From contig JAQFVV010000042.1 in NCBI GenBank assembly GCA_028023455.1, forward strand, positions 7,523,922 through 7,587,921: a stretch of DNA of 64,000 nt. Reading direction: 5' to 3'. The position numbers and the translations under genes are program-made. Source of the stretch: Epiperipatus broadwayi (taxonomy: Eukaryota > Onychophora > Udeonychophora > Euonychophora > Peripatidae). The number at the start of each line of letters is the position of its first letter. The first letter of the stretch is position 1. Below are positions 46,425 to 58,944 of this stretch, piece by piece. The notes under the pieces are model-generated. The model worked only from the letters and a program-made list of their open reading frames with translations. It did not search any database and was not told where the DNA came from.

Positions 46425-48215
46425 TAACATAGATTAATGTAAGGGGCATCAATTCACCTCAATGCTTATTTGCCCTCAGCAACTGGCTCACACAATTCAA
46501 CTCCAACATAACTTTCTTCACTGAAATTAAATATTCATCACATTCAAAATTAACTCATATGGATATCTTAATAAATTTGAATTCCCTAAGCTAGCACAGT
46601 CTGATGTAGCTGAAGCTGGATTAGGAATAATTATACACAACATTTCTACATTTAAGCAGTTCAAAATTTTATATCTTGACTCAAATATGAGCATGGTAAC
46701 ACATTATCATAATCACATTACACCTTTACAACAAAACAGAATTAATATTGAGATTAATAAGGCAGAAAAATTTTGTTATTTTTACTAATCCCTACCCAAT
46801 AACTTTAACTGGTGATTTCAATACGCCAAACTCAATTTTTGTGAAAAAAGACCTCCATTGGATTAATGCCAGACTCATGAGTGCAGAAGGATTATTTCCC
46901 ACAAATTCTTATTCTTTTTCTACCAAAAGCACTCCAAATTAATAGATCTTCTTTTCTCCCCTGACTTCCATTTTATTATTCACCTGTAAACTTTTCAGAC
47001 CATCTAGCACTGAAAATTAAAATCGAGTTAAATTTGCAAAGTCAACTAGTATTCAGATTCAACCACATTTAGATTACTTCTAAAATCCATGACACTTGAA
47101 GTTGTCCTATTAGAAATTTACATTTATTTGAAATGAAAAGGCAGTAGCTTTTAGCATAAGAAATATGCAAAACATACTAAATTCAATGATCTTTCATTAC
47201 ATGGCATTTCCACCTTGTATCTTCAGAGAGCCATTTATGAAATAAACAAAGTAATTCCTCCCAAATGTTAATAGTATAATTCCTATTAACCCTATTGATA
47301 CCCCACTAATAATTAACAAGTTTTATCAAAACCTTTATAATCTTCATAAGTAAACACACTATTCTCTCTTGTATAATCTATTTTTAAATAAAATTAGCTA
47401 TTGGTAAACATATGAAATTGAAAATAGTAATAACATATTAAATTATATTCTTTTTTGTTATGTAGTAACAAATACATTATAAAAAAAAGTTCAGATATTG
47501 GCACTTGGAATCCAAATATCTGAATTTCTTAATTAAAATGTCAAAGCCATTGCTACTAATTATTTTTTCTTCTATAAGAGACATTTGATAAATATAAATC
47601 CATTTATCAAATGTCTCATCGGCATCATTCATTCATAAGTTATATATAGTAATTCAAAGTGACTGTTCTATAGTCACACCTTCTGTACCAGTACTTCAGA
47701 TTTGCTCATATATAAATATTTGAGTCGTAGTAATAAGAGGATTCCTTTGGACTCCTTTTATTGCTGCATAAATTCTATATCTTGTTTGGGTCAGAGGTTA
47801 TTCATTTATTATTTAACACTCGCAAAAAGCGTTTGCACTATTTGGTTTGAAAAAAGCCGATATGAATGTGATTACAATTGTATACAGACGCTATAAAAAA
47901 TAAATGCTGATTTATAAATCCATTATGTGATCTCTGTTGTAGAAATGAAGAAACATTGGAACACTTTCTGATGGATTGTTTATCTCTTTTTCCTTGACAT
48001 ACTCTTATCACTAACATTACTCATTCAAACTTAATAATAATCAACAACCTTATGAATAATATGCAGAGTAGTTTTTTTTCCAATATAAGAATTACTAGCT
48101 TTATTCTTTTTACACTCTGGTTCATAATGCTATCTCTCTTTCTAAAAAAAATAAATATTAAGTTCAGAGATTAGATCAGGCACCAGCTAACATTTTTGCA
48201 GATACATGGAGTCTG
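46425..48215 (+). pseudogene. Decayed LINE with EEP endonuclease and zinc knuckle, RT mostly lost
   Basis: INVRGINSPQ at 46434 is the EEP start motif (INVRGLNS). FNSNITFFTEIK follows, corresponding to the catalytic-Glu strand DIIFLQET. A segment ITLTGDFNTPNS at about 46800 corresponds to the GDFN motif. SDHLALK at 46995-47015 is the EEP C-terminal SDH motif. At about 47920-47972 a C-terminal zinc knuckle reads CDLCCRNEETLEHFLMDC (CX2CX8HX4C). The interval between SDH and the knuckle is under 1 kb, too short for a complete RT, so most of the RT is deleted. The EEP plus C-terminal knuckle fits R1/Jockey/L1-like groups, not RTE. Confidence 0.8.
47578..47617. repeat. 16-bp perfect inverted repeat
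   Basis: GAGACATTTGATAAAT (47578-47593) and its exact complement (47602-47617) around an 8-base loop. A short hairpin inside the LINE remnant. Confidence 0.8.
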
Positions 48216-48219
48216 ATTT

Positions 48220-49150
48220 TATTACAACAACCCAGTGATTTGGCTATTGATTATATTAATTAATATTCCTTATATATGTATATTGATTATTGCTCAATTA
48301 TAACCAGTATTTGATATATATGAACATTTATTTAGGTACCTCTTTACTTGAAATTTCTTTTGATTTAAATAAGACTTATTTACAATATCCAATAGCAATG
48401 TATATAATAAATCTAATACAATTAATTTAAAACTAAAATAAAATAATGTTATCCTTAAAATTCGCCATGAAATTAAAAAAGAATTTTGATGCACCACCTA
48501 TTAAAAAATGTATATGTACAGCCATTTTACATTATAACTTTGTTTTAAAATCAGTATTTAATAACAAGGTAAAACCATTTTAATTTTAAATTAATTTAGT
48601 TAATTCTAAAATTGAAATTAACCTAATAAAATTTTATGTAAATAACATCAAGTTTAAATTCAAATATAAGTACTATAATATATATATAGTAAGAAGAACT
48701 TTATGGCATATTAGGTAACACATCTGTATGTTGTGCCTGTGAACTGGATTCAAATTCATATCAGATCGTGCAAATCTTATTAATTTACCCTGATTTAAGA
48801 ACTTTATATTATTTATTGCTTTTATAGCTTCTTGTTTTTTAATTATATAATCTATTTTAGCTTTATCTACCAACGCCTTTTTTTCAATTAATAATGCAGA
48901 TTAATCAAATTAAATCTTTTTTTTGTAATTCTTTTGTTTGTCTACATTTCTTTTTGACTATATTGCCTATCTTTAACACTTTTACAACTCAAATCAGTTT
49001 TGAGATTTGCATCCTTACTTTACAATGTATCACACACACATATATATATATATTGCATTTTTCTACTATTTTATTATCTCATTATCAACTCAACCCAAGA
49101 TATTTGTGCTCTTTAAATTAAATCTTTTATAACACACACACATAGATATA
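48220..49150. other. A+T-rich DNA without a recognised gene
   Basis: Three 66-75 codon open frames occur (two minus, one plus) without domain resemblance. CA/TA dinucleotide runs lie at 49030-49055 and 49130-49145. Confidence 0.45.
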
Positions 49151-49152
49151 TA

Positions 49153-49690
49153 TTGTAACAGGGATCCTACACTACCATGATCAGATTACCCTTGGTCACG
49201 ACTATAATTGACTTACTATCCCCATCATTAACTATGAAGAGCATACTGAGGGACATTATCAACTTACAACTTATTGCCGATAATGTTAACATCACACAGG
49301 AATATTTCCTGTTCACCATATGGATATAATCTCATGCGACCTAAGTATGCTAGAATATTTATTACTTCTGAATAGTTTTATTTTCAAAGACCAGAACAGC
49401 ACCACTAGTAACCTAGGTTTAAACTTATACCCTTTGAAGAGATCCTGTTAGCTCCAGATTATAGCTCTGGAGATGTATGAAGCTCACTGGTAATGTTGCA
49501 TTAAATTAACTTGATGAAATGTACAAATGAAAGTGAATGAGGCAAAACAGATGTAGCAATAACTATAACAATTTTATTTCAATAGTAACATGCAAGTTGT
49601 CTTTACATCCTCTCAAACAATTGCTATTACTGACCCTGACAAGGCATCTGCATCACTAGGTAATAATATTGCATTAACTTTTCTTTTAAA
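49153..49690. other. Less A/T-rich island of unknown nature
   Basis: The block opens TGTAACAGGGATCCTACACT right after a CA/TA run. It keeps balanced composition to about 49690, unlike its flanks. TGTAACAGG is a common start of Gypsy-type LTRs, but I find no matching CA end, primer site or second LTR. It could be a solo LTR, a SINE or an unrelated repeat. Confidence 0.35.
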
Positions 49691-49699
49691 TTAAGTAAA

Positions 49700-51040
49700 T
49701 ACACATAGTAATAATATATATATATTTATTACTTGGATGCCATGTCAAAGTTGAAATTTTATATGTAAAAAAAAATAACAATCATATTTAAAAAAAAAAA
49801 CAGATAATGTGCACATATATAAAAAATTACAAAATATACTTATACACCGTACTCTAAAGTAAATGTAATATTTAGAGTAGATGAATTAATATCAAGAAAA
49901 ATTATTATGGTTAATAATTAACTGAGAGAAAGAAAAAAAAAAATGTTTGTTTATAAATATAGTGATAAAACAATGATAATTCTTACTTTGAGTTCTGGTT
50001 TATTATTCTTTTGTCTTTGTCCATTATCTATTGTCAGCAAAACATAATTATTCTCCCAAAATATAAAATTAACACTTTGGTCCAGTGAATAGTTCTTGTA
50101 AAGATTTTTAATTTTTTTTACTATCCATTCTTAGAGCTTCAAGCTGAAATAAAATAGTTCAGTAATAGGTAGTTGAAGTACCTTTGTCATTTATTCCCAG
50201 AGTTTGAAATGAGTTCTTCATTCACTCCTCTGCAATTTATAATCACATACATTTTTATTCATATAGTTTTAAAAAAATATGAATTCTGACAAGTTTAATA
50301 AAATAGGTCTTTGTAATTCTTCTATGATCGGTTTATACTTTGCCATTAGTTTGGCCTGTTTTTGTTCTTCTTTCTTCTTCTGTTAGTGTGAGAGCTAGAA
50401 TGAAGCAATTAAAATTTTTTTTTCATGCTAAGTTATGCAGGTTAAACATTTTATTTTCTTCTTCTATCGAGCACCATGCAGTCAGAGATGAATTTGCTAA
50501 AGTTTTTTGAGCAAAGCATTTTTTTTTAGAATTTAGTTTATATATATATGAGAATCCATTGTGTATTTGAATTATAACACATTATTTTTGACTTTAGTGC
50601 ATATATATGCAGTCTGATGGTTTTCATAATAAAAAATATCTGCTAGCCAACATGAATGTATTCTGTTTACAAAATGTCTTCTACTAAAATGTACACTGGT
50701 ATAAATTTACAGTAACAGCCCTTTATCAAACTCAATTATCTCAATCCAAGCTCTATAAGATGTTTATTAATAAACAGCGTAATTAAACACCTACCTTAAA
50801 ATCATTATCAATGTCTGCTTTTTAAAAAGCACAGGAAAGAAAAGATTATGATGACTAATCATGATTGGAACAGAAAAAGAGAAAACAAAACAATAATATT
50901 TTGTTTTTTCTTTTAGTACTACAAACTTATTCTAAAATACCACATTTTTATAAATTGAAAATTAGTGCAAATTTCTATCATGGATAACTTTTATAAAATT
51001 TTCTCTCCATCTAATCAATGAGGATTGCCAATTCCTCAAG
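49700..51040. other. A+T-rich DNA without a recognised feature
   Basis: No coding frame or element terminus recognised. Confidence 0.5.
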
Positions 51041-51044
51041 CTTT

Positions 51045-51350
51045 ATGATAAATACTTAGCCAGAGCAAGCACTTAAAATATCTCTGTCAGGACCCCCCCC
51101 ACTTCTAACTATGGTTTCCTGCTTTGGCACTCCTCAGAGAGGTGCTAGGGTAGGTTCAGACACTAGATCTAAAAAATACCAACCCAAAACTAGCATTTAT
51201 CTAGAAGTTATCTATTGAGAGGAAAATCTGAAAATTTCAGACACCTACATGTCTTCAAACCTAGCTATCCAACTCAAATAGCTATATGGAGCTGAGAGAT
51301 CTTCAGCAATACCATATATTAGTAGTCTATGTGATCTATGACTCTTGTTT
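51045..51350. other. Less A/T-rich repeat-like island
   Basis: It contains GTCAGGA plus a run of 8 C followed by ATGGTTTC, the same order as at 41385-41432. A balanced sequence then runs to about 51350 (AGAGAGGTGCTAGGGTAGGT and others). It is probably another dispersed repeat related to the SINE at 41.4 kb; no pol III A box is evident. Confidence 0.4.
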
Positions 51351-52715
51351 TGATTATTTCTCCATCTCTTTTTTCAAAACTAATTTTTAGAATCAGTTAA
51401 ATGTTTTTTTTTTTTTACAGGAATATTTGTTTGAGAGAAAATGTAAAGAAACTCACACATACTAGAATAAAATGTTTATGCAGTCACATTTTAGAATTAA
51501 ATTGCTATTAATGTAAATAGTTTAAGGTTTTATCTACTAAGCGTTTTAATAATTAACATGGTGTTAATTATTAGCTTTTAAATTTGATATTCACATTTAA
51601 TGCATGATGTAACTTTCTGGGTTTAAATCCTTATAACAGCTTAAATTTGAAGTAAAAGAGGATTTCTTTTATTTTACCAAAATTTAAAACAAAAGTGCCA
51701 TTGTATAGTTTTTTTTCAAAAAAGAGCCATTATATAGTTATTAGAGAAAACGTGTTTAGTTTCAGGATTGCCAATTAGTAAGTGGTAGTTTCCTAGCATT
51801 CTCAAAAAGTAAAATTATCTCTGTTTACATAGATATAATCTCTTTATTTCTATTCTTTGTCAAATTAAGAATGCATGAAATCACACATTGAAGATTTTTT
51901 TAAAAAGTAAGTTTTCACCTTTGATTTAAATTGCTAACATTTAGCTGTTTATTGAAGCTTATTTTCTTATTTAATATATTTGATTATTTTATTAACATCC
52001 TTTCTTATTTATCTATGAATCCAATTTATTTGAATTCAATTCTTTTTATTATATTTAAAGATAACCTCAGTTCTACTCTGTTTAATTAATCAAGTATGCA
52101 TCACCTTCAGGATGTGAATGCTTATTCTTAATACAATGTCTAAAACTTGCTTTGAAATAATAGATAATTTATTTAAAATATACTCATTACGGGAGCTTTC
52201 CATAAGTAAAATCTTTTAAATCATGTATTAATTATGACCATGCTATTTTCTCTATAAAACATATCAGCCATTTAGCATTTCATCATGTTTTTTAATATTT
52301 CAATCATCCCATTACCATTACAAGCATTGTTATTTTCTAATTCACTATTATGATAATCATTAGTTAGCATTTAAATCTGAATAACCATCGGATCCAAAAG
52401 GTAGATAGTTATTTAAATTCAAGAAATAATTATCACAATAATGAAGTAAAAATTTAAAAAGATATTTTAACTTAATCAAAAAAACTTATAATATATATTA
52501 GTATTATATATAAAACTTATTATTATTCATGAATTTATGACAAAACATCTTTGTATTTACAGCTATCTCTATTTTTCTTCATGCAAACCAACCATCTTGA
52601 TTCAAGTCCTTTTTTATTTTAGACAATAATCATAGTGTAACACTTTGAGTATCTATATCTATTTTAATATATATATATATTACTTTTAATGACTTTTGCT
52701 ATATAACTATAACTA
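51351..52715. other. A+T-rich DNA without a recognised feature
   Basis: Only A/T-rich and TA simple sequence; no coding frame of note. Confidence 0.5.
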
Positions 52716-52717
52716 TT

Positions 52718-53548
52718 TTTTTTTAAAAGGAAATTTATTTGACCTTGAATCTGTAATGTACATTATAAACAGTATGTAATTACATTGAATTAAGTAGAGC
52801 TAAATACATATCTAGATCTTGAGTATAAATACAAACCAAAGTCTTTGGTTATCAGCTGAGTTAATCCATTAGAGTAAGGTCTGTGATGTAGTACTGCTCC
52901 ATCTCCCGGTCTTCAACAGTTTAAGTTATTAATAGCTATTCAGCATCTTGACATTACTTCTGATGGAGAATGTTCACTTTATTCATTAGGCTTTGCATGA
53001 GAGACCTTCTTCCTATGGCTTTGATTAGATAATGATTGTTTTTCTTTGGAGTCTATGGTACATTTAGTCCTTTGAGGTTAATTAACTCCCACGACTGTTT
53101 GTGAAGTCATTCCGGGGCTAACATTTGATCTCTGATGCAAACGCCTGTTAACAGATTTTTAAATGTTTCCATGATGTTTGGGTTCTGATGGCCAAATATT
53201 CAATTTCCACCTTGTTAGCCACGTTGCAAAAGAGAGAAAGGTGGCTACTATAATTTTTGAAAAAATTCCAGTTTTGATAGCATTTTGAATTATCCTTGCT
53301 TCTCTGTAGTCAAAAGCAACTCTTTCATTGATGAATGTCCTCACCTGGCTTAGCACAGGACACATGTATAGGATATGGGTGATGGTTTCATCATTGGTAG
53401 AGCACAGTTGACACTGGGGGTTTATTTTGGCAAATCCTCTTTGAACCAGAAAGTCATTAGTAGGAAGAGATGAGAGGTTGAGTTTCAGGAGGTAATCAAT
53501 TATAACTATAACTATTAAAATACATATTCTAGGAAATAACACTTGCAA
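52718..53548 (-). pseudogene. 5'-truncated LINE: zinc-knuckle C-terminus, 3' UTR and poly-A tail
   Basis: The minus-strand frame 53548-53159 contains LNLSSLPTNDFLVQRGFAKI, then NPQCQLCSTNDETITHILYM and CPVLSQVRTF. This is a C-terminal LINE knuckle CX2CX8HX4C with the preceding LPTxxxLxxRG motif. It then has an amphipathic tail with tryptophans. After the stop (53159-53161), about 430 bases of balanced 3' UTR run to an AATAAA (complement near 52735) and an A tract (complement of 52719-52726). The open frame is intact over 129 codons, so this is the youngest LINE copy in the window. Upstream it degrades at about 53520, typical of 5' truncation. Confidence 0.85.
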
Positions 53549-53549
53549 A

Positions 53550-56390
53550 GGAGTAGTTATTCATTTTCTTTCCCAATAAACTCATAAATTCTCTTTACAG
53601 TATATTAATGTCATTTATAAAATATATCTTTCATTTACAGATTTACTGTGTTTTTAAAACACTTTCCTATTGAGCCTAATAGTAAAACTAAATGAAAAAA
53701 ATTAAAAATAAATAGAAAAACTAGAATATTTAAATTTTGGATAAAAAGAATAATATGTATATTAAGTTCTCAAAAGGCAGATAGGATATTAGCTAACAGT
53801 TTTTTTTACCCAAGTAATAAAACTTGTGATCAGTCATCATCTATGATAATTTGCCATTGCTTGCCACCCTCTTAACATAATTTTATATATTAATTTTTAC
53901 GCATATTTGTGAAGAAAAGTAAAATTTAGGACTTTACATATATTTATAGCTCAAACAGAAATAAATATTGTATTTAGATAAATATAAATTAAACCACCAT
54001 TATTTTTTAAAACGAAACTTGAAACTTATAAAACTACAATGAGCTGAGTCCATTAGCACTCCAGTTGAAATTAAATTTTCCTTCAGTTAATTAGATGAAG
54101 GATACTGATTTTTTGAAGTACAGTCTATCTGACAAGGTTTATAAACATGCAGTTAATTGGTATGAATATCAAGAATATTTTCTATTGGGAAAATTAATTT
54201 TTTTAGATACTATATTCTAAGAGTTTTTATTTATTATTATTGTTTATTTGACGTGATAAATTTTTATATTCTGAAGAAAAAAAGTGAGAGAGAGAAAAGA
54301 ATAAATAAGGAAAAAGAAGAGATAATAGGATGGGTGGGAAAAGAGAAAAAAAAAATGTTTTAGATATTTTTAAGTATAGTAAGTATTAAAGCATGAAAAT
54401 TTTGTTATTATATGATAAATGAAATAACCCTAGTATTAAATCCACTGTCAAATCTGTTTGTTATAAATTTAATTAAGCCACCCAAGATATATTATGTGGT
54501 TTTTATATTTTTTAATTGTATAATATCATATACATTCGTACATAATAATCAACTTTCTTATAAGCACAGATGTGTCAATAGGTTAGGCAATGAGATAGTA
54601 TTTCTGGTGGTAATTTAATTGGTAATGATACTGAAAGGAATCTTAATATTTAATAAATTAAAACTAAAATATTGTAATAAATTTAAGACTTACTATCATT
54701 TGTGTTTTCAAATTGATAATATTACATTATGTTAATATTTTAAGAAAAAAAAAAAAAGCCACACTGATTATGTCCCTTATTTGATTAAATCAATTAAATT
54801 GAAATTATTAAGGTATATCCAGATAAATGGAACTGTACATATACTGTATTGTTTTTTAATTCAAAACATTGGCTTAATTCTATTAGTTATTGTATAGTTT
54901 CATATCCAATTAGTAATAGCAGTAAAAAGATCATAAATATAAGTTAATAAGTAAATATGAATGAAAACTACTTTGATAACTGATTTTAATTTAATGTTAG
55001 TTAGAATTCTACAACAAATAATAGTTAATAATATAAATATATTAGAATTGGAAGTTATCATATGTAACATAAATTATGTTTAGTTGAATGCAAATGTTTA
55101 TTTTAATTGGCCCTTTTCATTGTTTAGTTTAAGCTCAGATATTTTAATGTTGTATCAAGCTGATGGTTAATAGATTTACTGGATGTATTGATTTGTGTTA
55201 CATTAATTAATATATGTATATTAGATTTTCTTGTGTATTCATGTTGAATGAAGTAACATTTATATGTTACACAAATTTCACTGTTTAGAAAAAAATAAAT
55301 AAAATAAGAACAGCTAACTAAATATAGGTAGCAACCCACAACTAGTTTATATGTTTAGAAATAGAATGTGAATAGTTTTATTTTGAAAAAATTACATCTA
55401 GAAATAATGAAATGAGAAGTTCAACTTAAAAAAAAGAAACATTTTGTTGAGTACTGATTTGAAGAGTGATGAAGACAGTTTTGTATATTTAAAAAATTTT
55501 TTTTTTTTTTTTTAGTTTCAATTAATATTTGTTTCTTTAAGGTTTATCATTAATTAAAGCTAAAATATTGTGGGGGGAGGGGGGGGGACAAGTCAGTATC
55601 ACAAAAAATATAAATAGTGAAAAGAAAAAAAGGATTGTGGGATTTTTTTATTATTATGGAAAAGAAATGAGTTTCTTTGAATCAAAGCAATGCCTGAATT
55701 TATAAAATATTTAATTCTGGATTATCATGACTGAAGAGATTAACTGCAGCAGTCTTTAACTATGTTGCTAAAGTAAAATAAACAGTAGTTTTAAAATGAA
55801 ATTATCATCAGTGTTACATAATAGAGCAATTTATGTATTAATTTAAATGTAAAAAGTGTGAAATTATGACAAATTTCTCCCAAAAGGCAAGATTTTAACA
55901 ACTATGGATTATAATCAAATATAAATAAGATTGAGTCAATTGTTTTATTTTCTCAAATAGTTATGATTGTATCAGTGATTTTGATAATTAAATCATTGAT
56001 TTCATGTTAAAGAGAAACAATTTTTCTTGTAAAGAAAGTTATCTGAAGGAAAGAGATAATAAAGTTGAAATATATTAAATTTGAGCTATCTACACTGTTT
56101 ATTGGAAGTTTGTACTACATGTTGTAATGCATTTGGAAGTATGTTCTATATTAATGTATTTAATTATATATATCCAATACTGGATATTGTTTTGTATGCG
56201 CTATTTTGATTAAAAATTATGAATACATTTATTAACTGAAAAAAAAAAAATTTAACATTACAATACTAGCAAAAAACTAAACTTTACTAAAGTTCTTCCA
56301 CAACCATGGTTTCATCTATTAACAAATAGACTTTTTGAAGTGAAATTCAAGTAAACATAACACTTATATATACCAAACACAATAGCCATC
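53550..56390. other. A+T-rich DNA without a recognised gene
   Basis: A G-rich tract (55572-55587) follows ATATTGT. Open frames near 54412-54618 and 55124-55339 are hydrophobic and low-complexity, with no domain. Confidence 0.5.
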
Positions 56391-56397
56391 CCATCAC

Positions 56398-56960
56398 TCA
56401 CTTCAAAACCCAACTTCTTTTAACATCAAAGGATGTTTTCATGAGATTGATGGCTTCAGATTCAAAATATTTTATCATCAAAGTTTTTTTGTCTCTTGTT
56501 TTCAATTCACCTTTTTCATAAAAGATAACCTTTGCATTGTCAAATAATATTTGATGATCTGTATTCAGTTCATGAATATGTAAAACTGAGTTATTATATT
56601 TATTTTTAACTCTACTCTTATGAACTTTAACTCTTTCATTAAAACTTAATTTACTCTGATCTATATAAATTTTATGACAACTGCAAGGAATATTAAAACA
56701 GGCAAAACTCTCTATATGTATTGCCACTCAGATAGTTTTGTCTGTTTTAATAACAGTTATGAGTAAGGATAGAAAATGGTGATCATGTGATGCAAGGAAT
56801 ATTATAAACTTTACTCCAGGAATAGATTTTCAATCAATTAACTGTTTTGAACCATTTAGTAATGAATTTAAATTCAGGCCTTTCTTCCAAGCCACTTTCA
56901 TACCACTCAATAAAAAACTATTGATTTGGACAAATAGTTTAAGAAATGGTGTTCATGTGA
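56398..56960 (-). pseudogene. Penelope-like element GIY-YIG endonuclease fragment, split by an insertion
   Basis: Minus strand: after VYNIPCSCHKIYID (the GIY-YIG start, usually VYxIPCSCGKxYIG) come FNERVKVHKSRVKN, HIHELNTDH and a C-terminal helical region through MKTSFDVKRSWVLK. This is the endonuclease domain carried by Penelope-like retroelements. The family's second motif is YIG, here YID. A 96-bp hammerhead-family mini-element interrupts the Val-Tyr-Asn-Ile-Pro-Cys codons, with a 13-bp duplication on each side. The first 11 residues of the longer open frame come from that insertion. Upstream, 56805-56960 carries more of the PLE. The endonuclease half is open for about 95 codons. Confidence 0.85.
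56696..56791 (-). mobile_element. Hammerhead-family mini-element, perfect 13-bp TSD
   Basis: GCAAGGAATATTA occurs at 56683-56695 and again at 56792-56804, bracketing a 96-bp insert. On the minus strand the insert has the family leader (ATCACATGATCACCATTTTC ... ATAACTGTTATT). It then has AAACAGACAAAACT paired with a terminal AGTTTTGCCTGTTT, forming a hairpin. The ribozyme body is absent. It is a minimal mobile version of the repeat, and it proves that the family inserts with target duplication. Confidence 0.9.
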
Positions 56961-57369
56961 TATTTAGAAATATACTTATAACCAATATAAACAAATATAG
57001 AGAATAAAGAATTAATATCTTTTTCTCAACAAGTGGTTAAATTTTTTTGGGGAGAAGTTTGAATTATTAGAATATGTACTTTGACAATATTTTTATTGCT
57101 TAATATTGTCCCTTTTTGTTGCATTTATTTCTTAATCAAATATCTGTAATATGTAATTTTTTAATACTGTAATTCATTCATTTATTTACTATTAGTAATA
57201 ATATTTATTAAGTTGATAATAATAATAATATATATATATAGTAATAATTTTTGTTTCATTTGTCTAGTTGGGAAATATATATATTAAAATGAAAATTTTC
57301 ACAAGATACAAGTATAAATGAAATGTTATTTAGATATATGGGTGTATAATTAATTATAGTAAAAATATA

Positions 57370-58900
57370 TATACCAATGTTTTATCCAGGTGACACTGGT
57401 CATCACCTGGGTAATAAATATTAGGAAGATTGTTGTAAAGGCATTATAAACATTGATATATAATAATAATAATAATGAACATTCTATTAATAGAAAACAA
57501 AATAATAGATATCGGGAATTATTTACACCAATGAGTTTTTTTAAAAAAAAACCCCAAATAGAAGATAACTATTCTCATGTTAGAAAAATCAATACTATGA
57601 CCTGTATCTATAGCATGGAGAAATCATGCTGCTGCTGATGAATATTTCTTAACTGCATTGACATGTTCATCTCTTCTAGCACTGATGTGATGATTCCTCA
57701 TACCAATATAAGAAACTTTATAAATGCTGCATGAAATTTCATAATCTCCATGGGCTTCAAGAGGGATTGATTCTTTAGACTTGGATAAAATGTTATTAAT
57801 TTTTTGATAAGTAATATATGCTGTCTTTATATTCTAATATTTAAGAATATGTATAATATTGTCTGTAGTTCCTTTTATGTAAGGAATTCAAACTAATAGT
57901 TGATTGTTCTTCTTTTTGCTTCTTATTTTGATTGTTTAGGGCTTGAATTAAGGATCAGTATATTGTTTTATTATTATTATAGCCATTGTTTACATGATTT
58001 ATTTCATCTTCCAGGTTTGATTTATCTTAAAAAAAAAAATTAATTGCTCTAGTGAAAAAAGATTTTGCTACAGAAAATTATGGATATCTGTCAGTGTATG
58101 TAGATTTTTTGAAAATTGTAAAAGAAAAAAAAAAAACTATTCTGTTTCTTGGTGACAAGTACACAAAAAAAGAGAGTTAATCCTTCAGTCTGTTTCCATT
58201 CTATATTTAATTTTAGGATATATATATATTGTGTTTTTCTGTAAGTTTGTGATGATGGTGTTCTAGCTGTATTTTTATATTGGACTATTTCCATCATCTA
58301 ATATGCTTATTGTATGTCTTTAGAAAAGTTTAACTTTATTTAAATATTCCAAATACATTCAATTGTTAGTAAATGGCACATCAAACAGGTTAGTAAATCA
58401 TACAATTTATCTTTACTATGTTGCCAGATGATAAACATATTATCTATATATCTGAACCAAACAAGAGGGTTTAAGGTGCTGACTCTAAAGCCTGGATATC
58501 TACATATTTCATAAATAAAGCAGCTATTACCCCTGAGATGGGTAAGCACATCTGAGTATCAAGTCTGCTTATTATGTTGTCCATTATACACAAAATAAAT
58601 ATTTGAATGGCAATGTTTAGTTAATTTAATAATATGGTCTGGTAAATTGCAACGTTCGTCAACTGGAACATTTGTAAATAAGGAAGTAACATCGAAGATG
58701 ACTAGAATATCATTTGTATTATTTTTTAAATTTTTTATTAGAGAAATAAAATGTATAGAGTTTTTAATTTACGATATAATAGCTGGAATTGTGGGTTTTA
58801 TTATATCAAATAAATATCTAGCTGATTTATTTATGGAACCTGTAGCCTTTAAAATCTCTTGTTTGGTCCAGATATATAGATATGTTTGTGACTGACAACA
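57370..58900 (-). pseudogene. Penelope-like element, RT plus GIY-YIG, minus copy
   Basis: Reading leftward: IKPTIPAIIS, NDILVIFDVTSLFTNVPVDE (58620-58690) and NIYFVYNGQHNKQT, then LNPLVWFRYIDNMFIIWQHS and KDKLYDLL (58370-58480). These are the core RT motifs of Penelope-like elements (FDVxSLFTNVP; RYVDDxFxIW). The catalytic YxDD is YIDN, so it is dead. It continues through VLVTKKQN...FQKIYIHTDRY (58080-58160, PLE FLDVxVT..YRKPTHTDRYL). The GIY-YIG domain (DYEISCSIYKVSYIGM...ARRDEHVNAVKKY, 57630-57740) follows with a small frameshift. The 3' end carries the hairpin CCAGGTGA..TCACCTGG at 57389-57413. Confidence 0.85.
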
Positions 58901-58944
58901 TGGTAAAAAGTAAATTATATGATTTTTTTTCAGTATATAAACAA

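Noticed and set aside
48730-48800. tRNA or SINE on the minus strand (B-box-like GAATTTGAATCC)
   Set aside because: No A box at proper spacing and no acceptor pairing; one B-box-like word alone is weak evidence in this composition.
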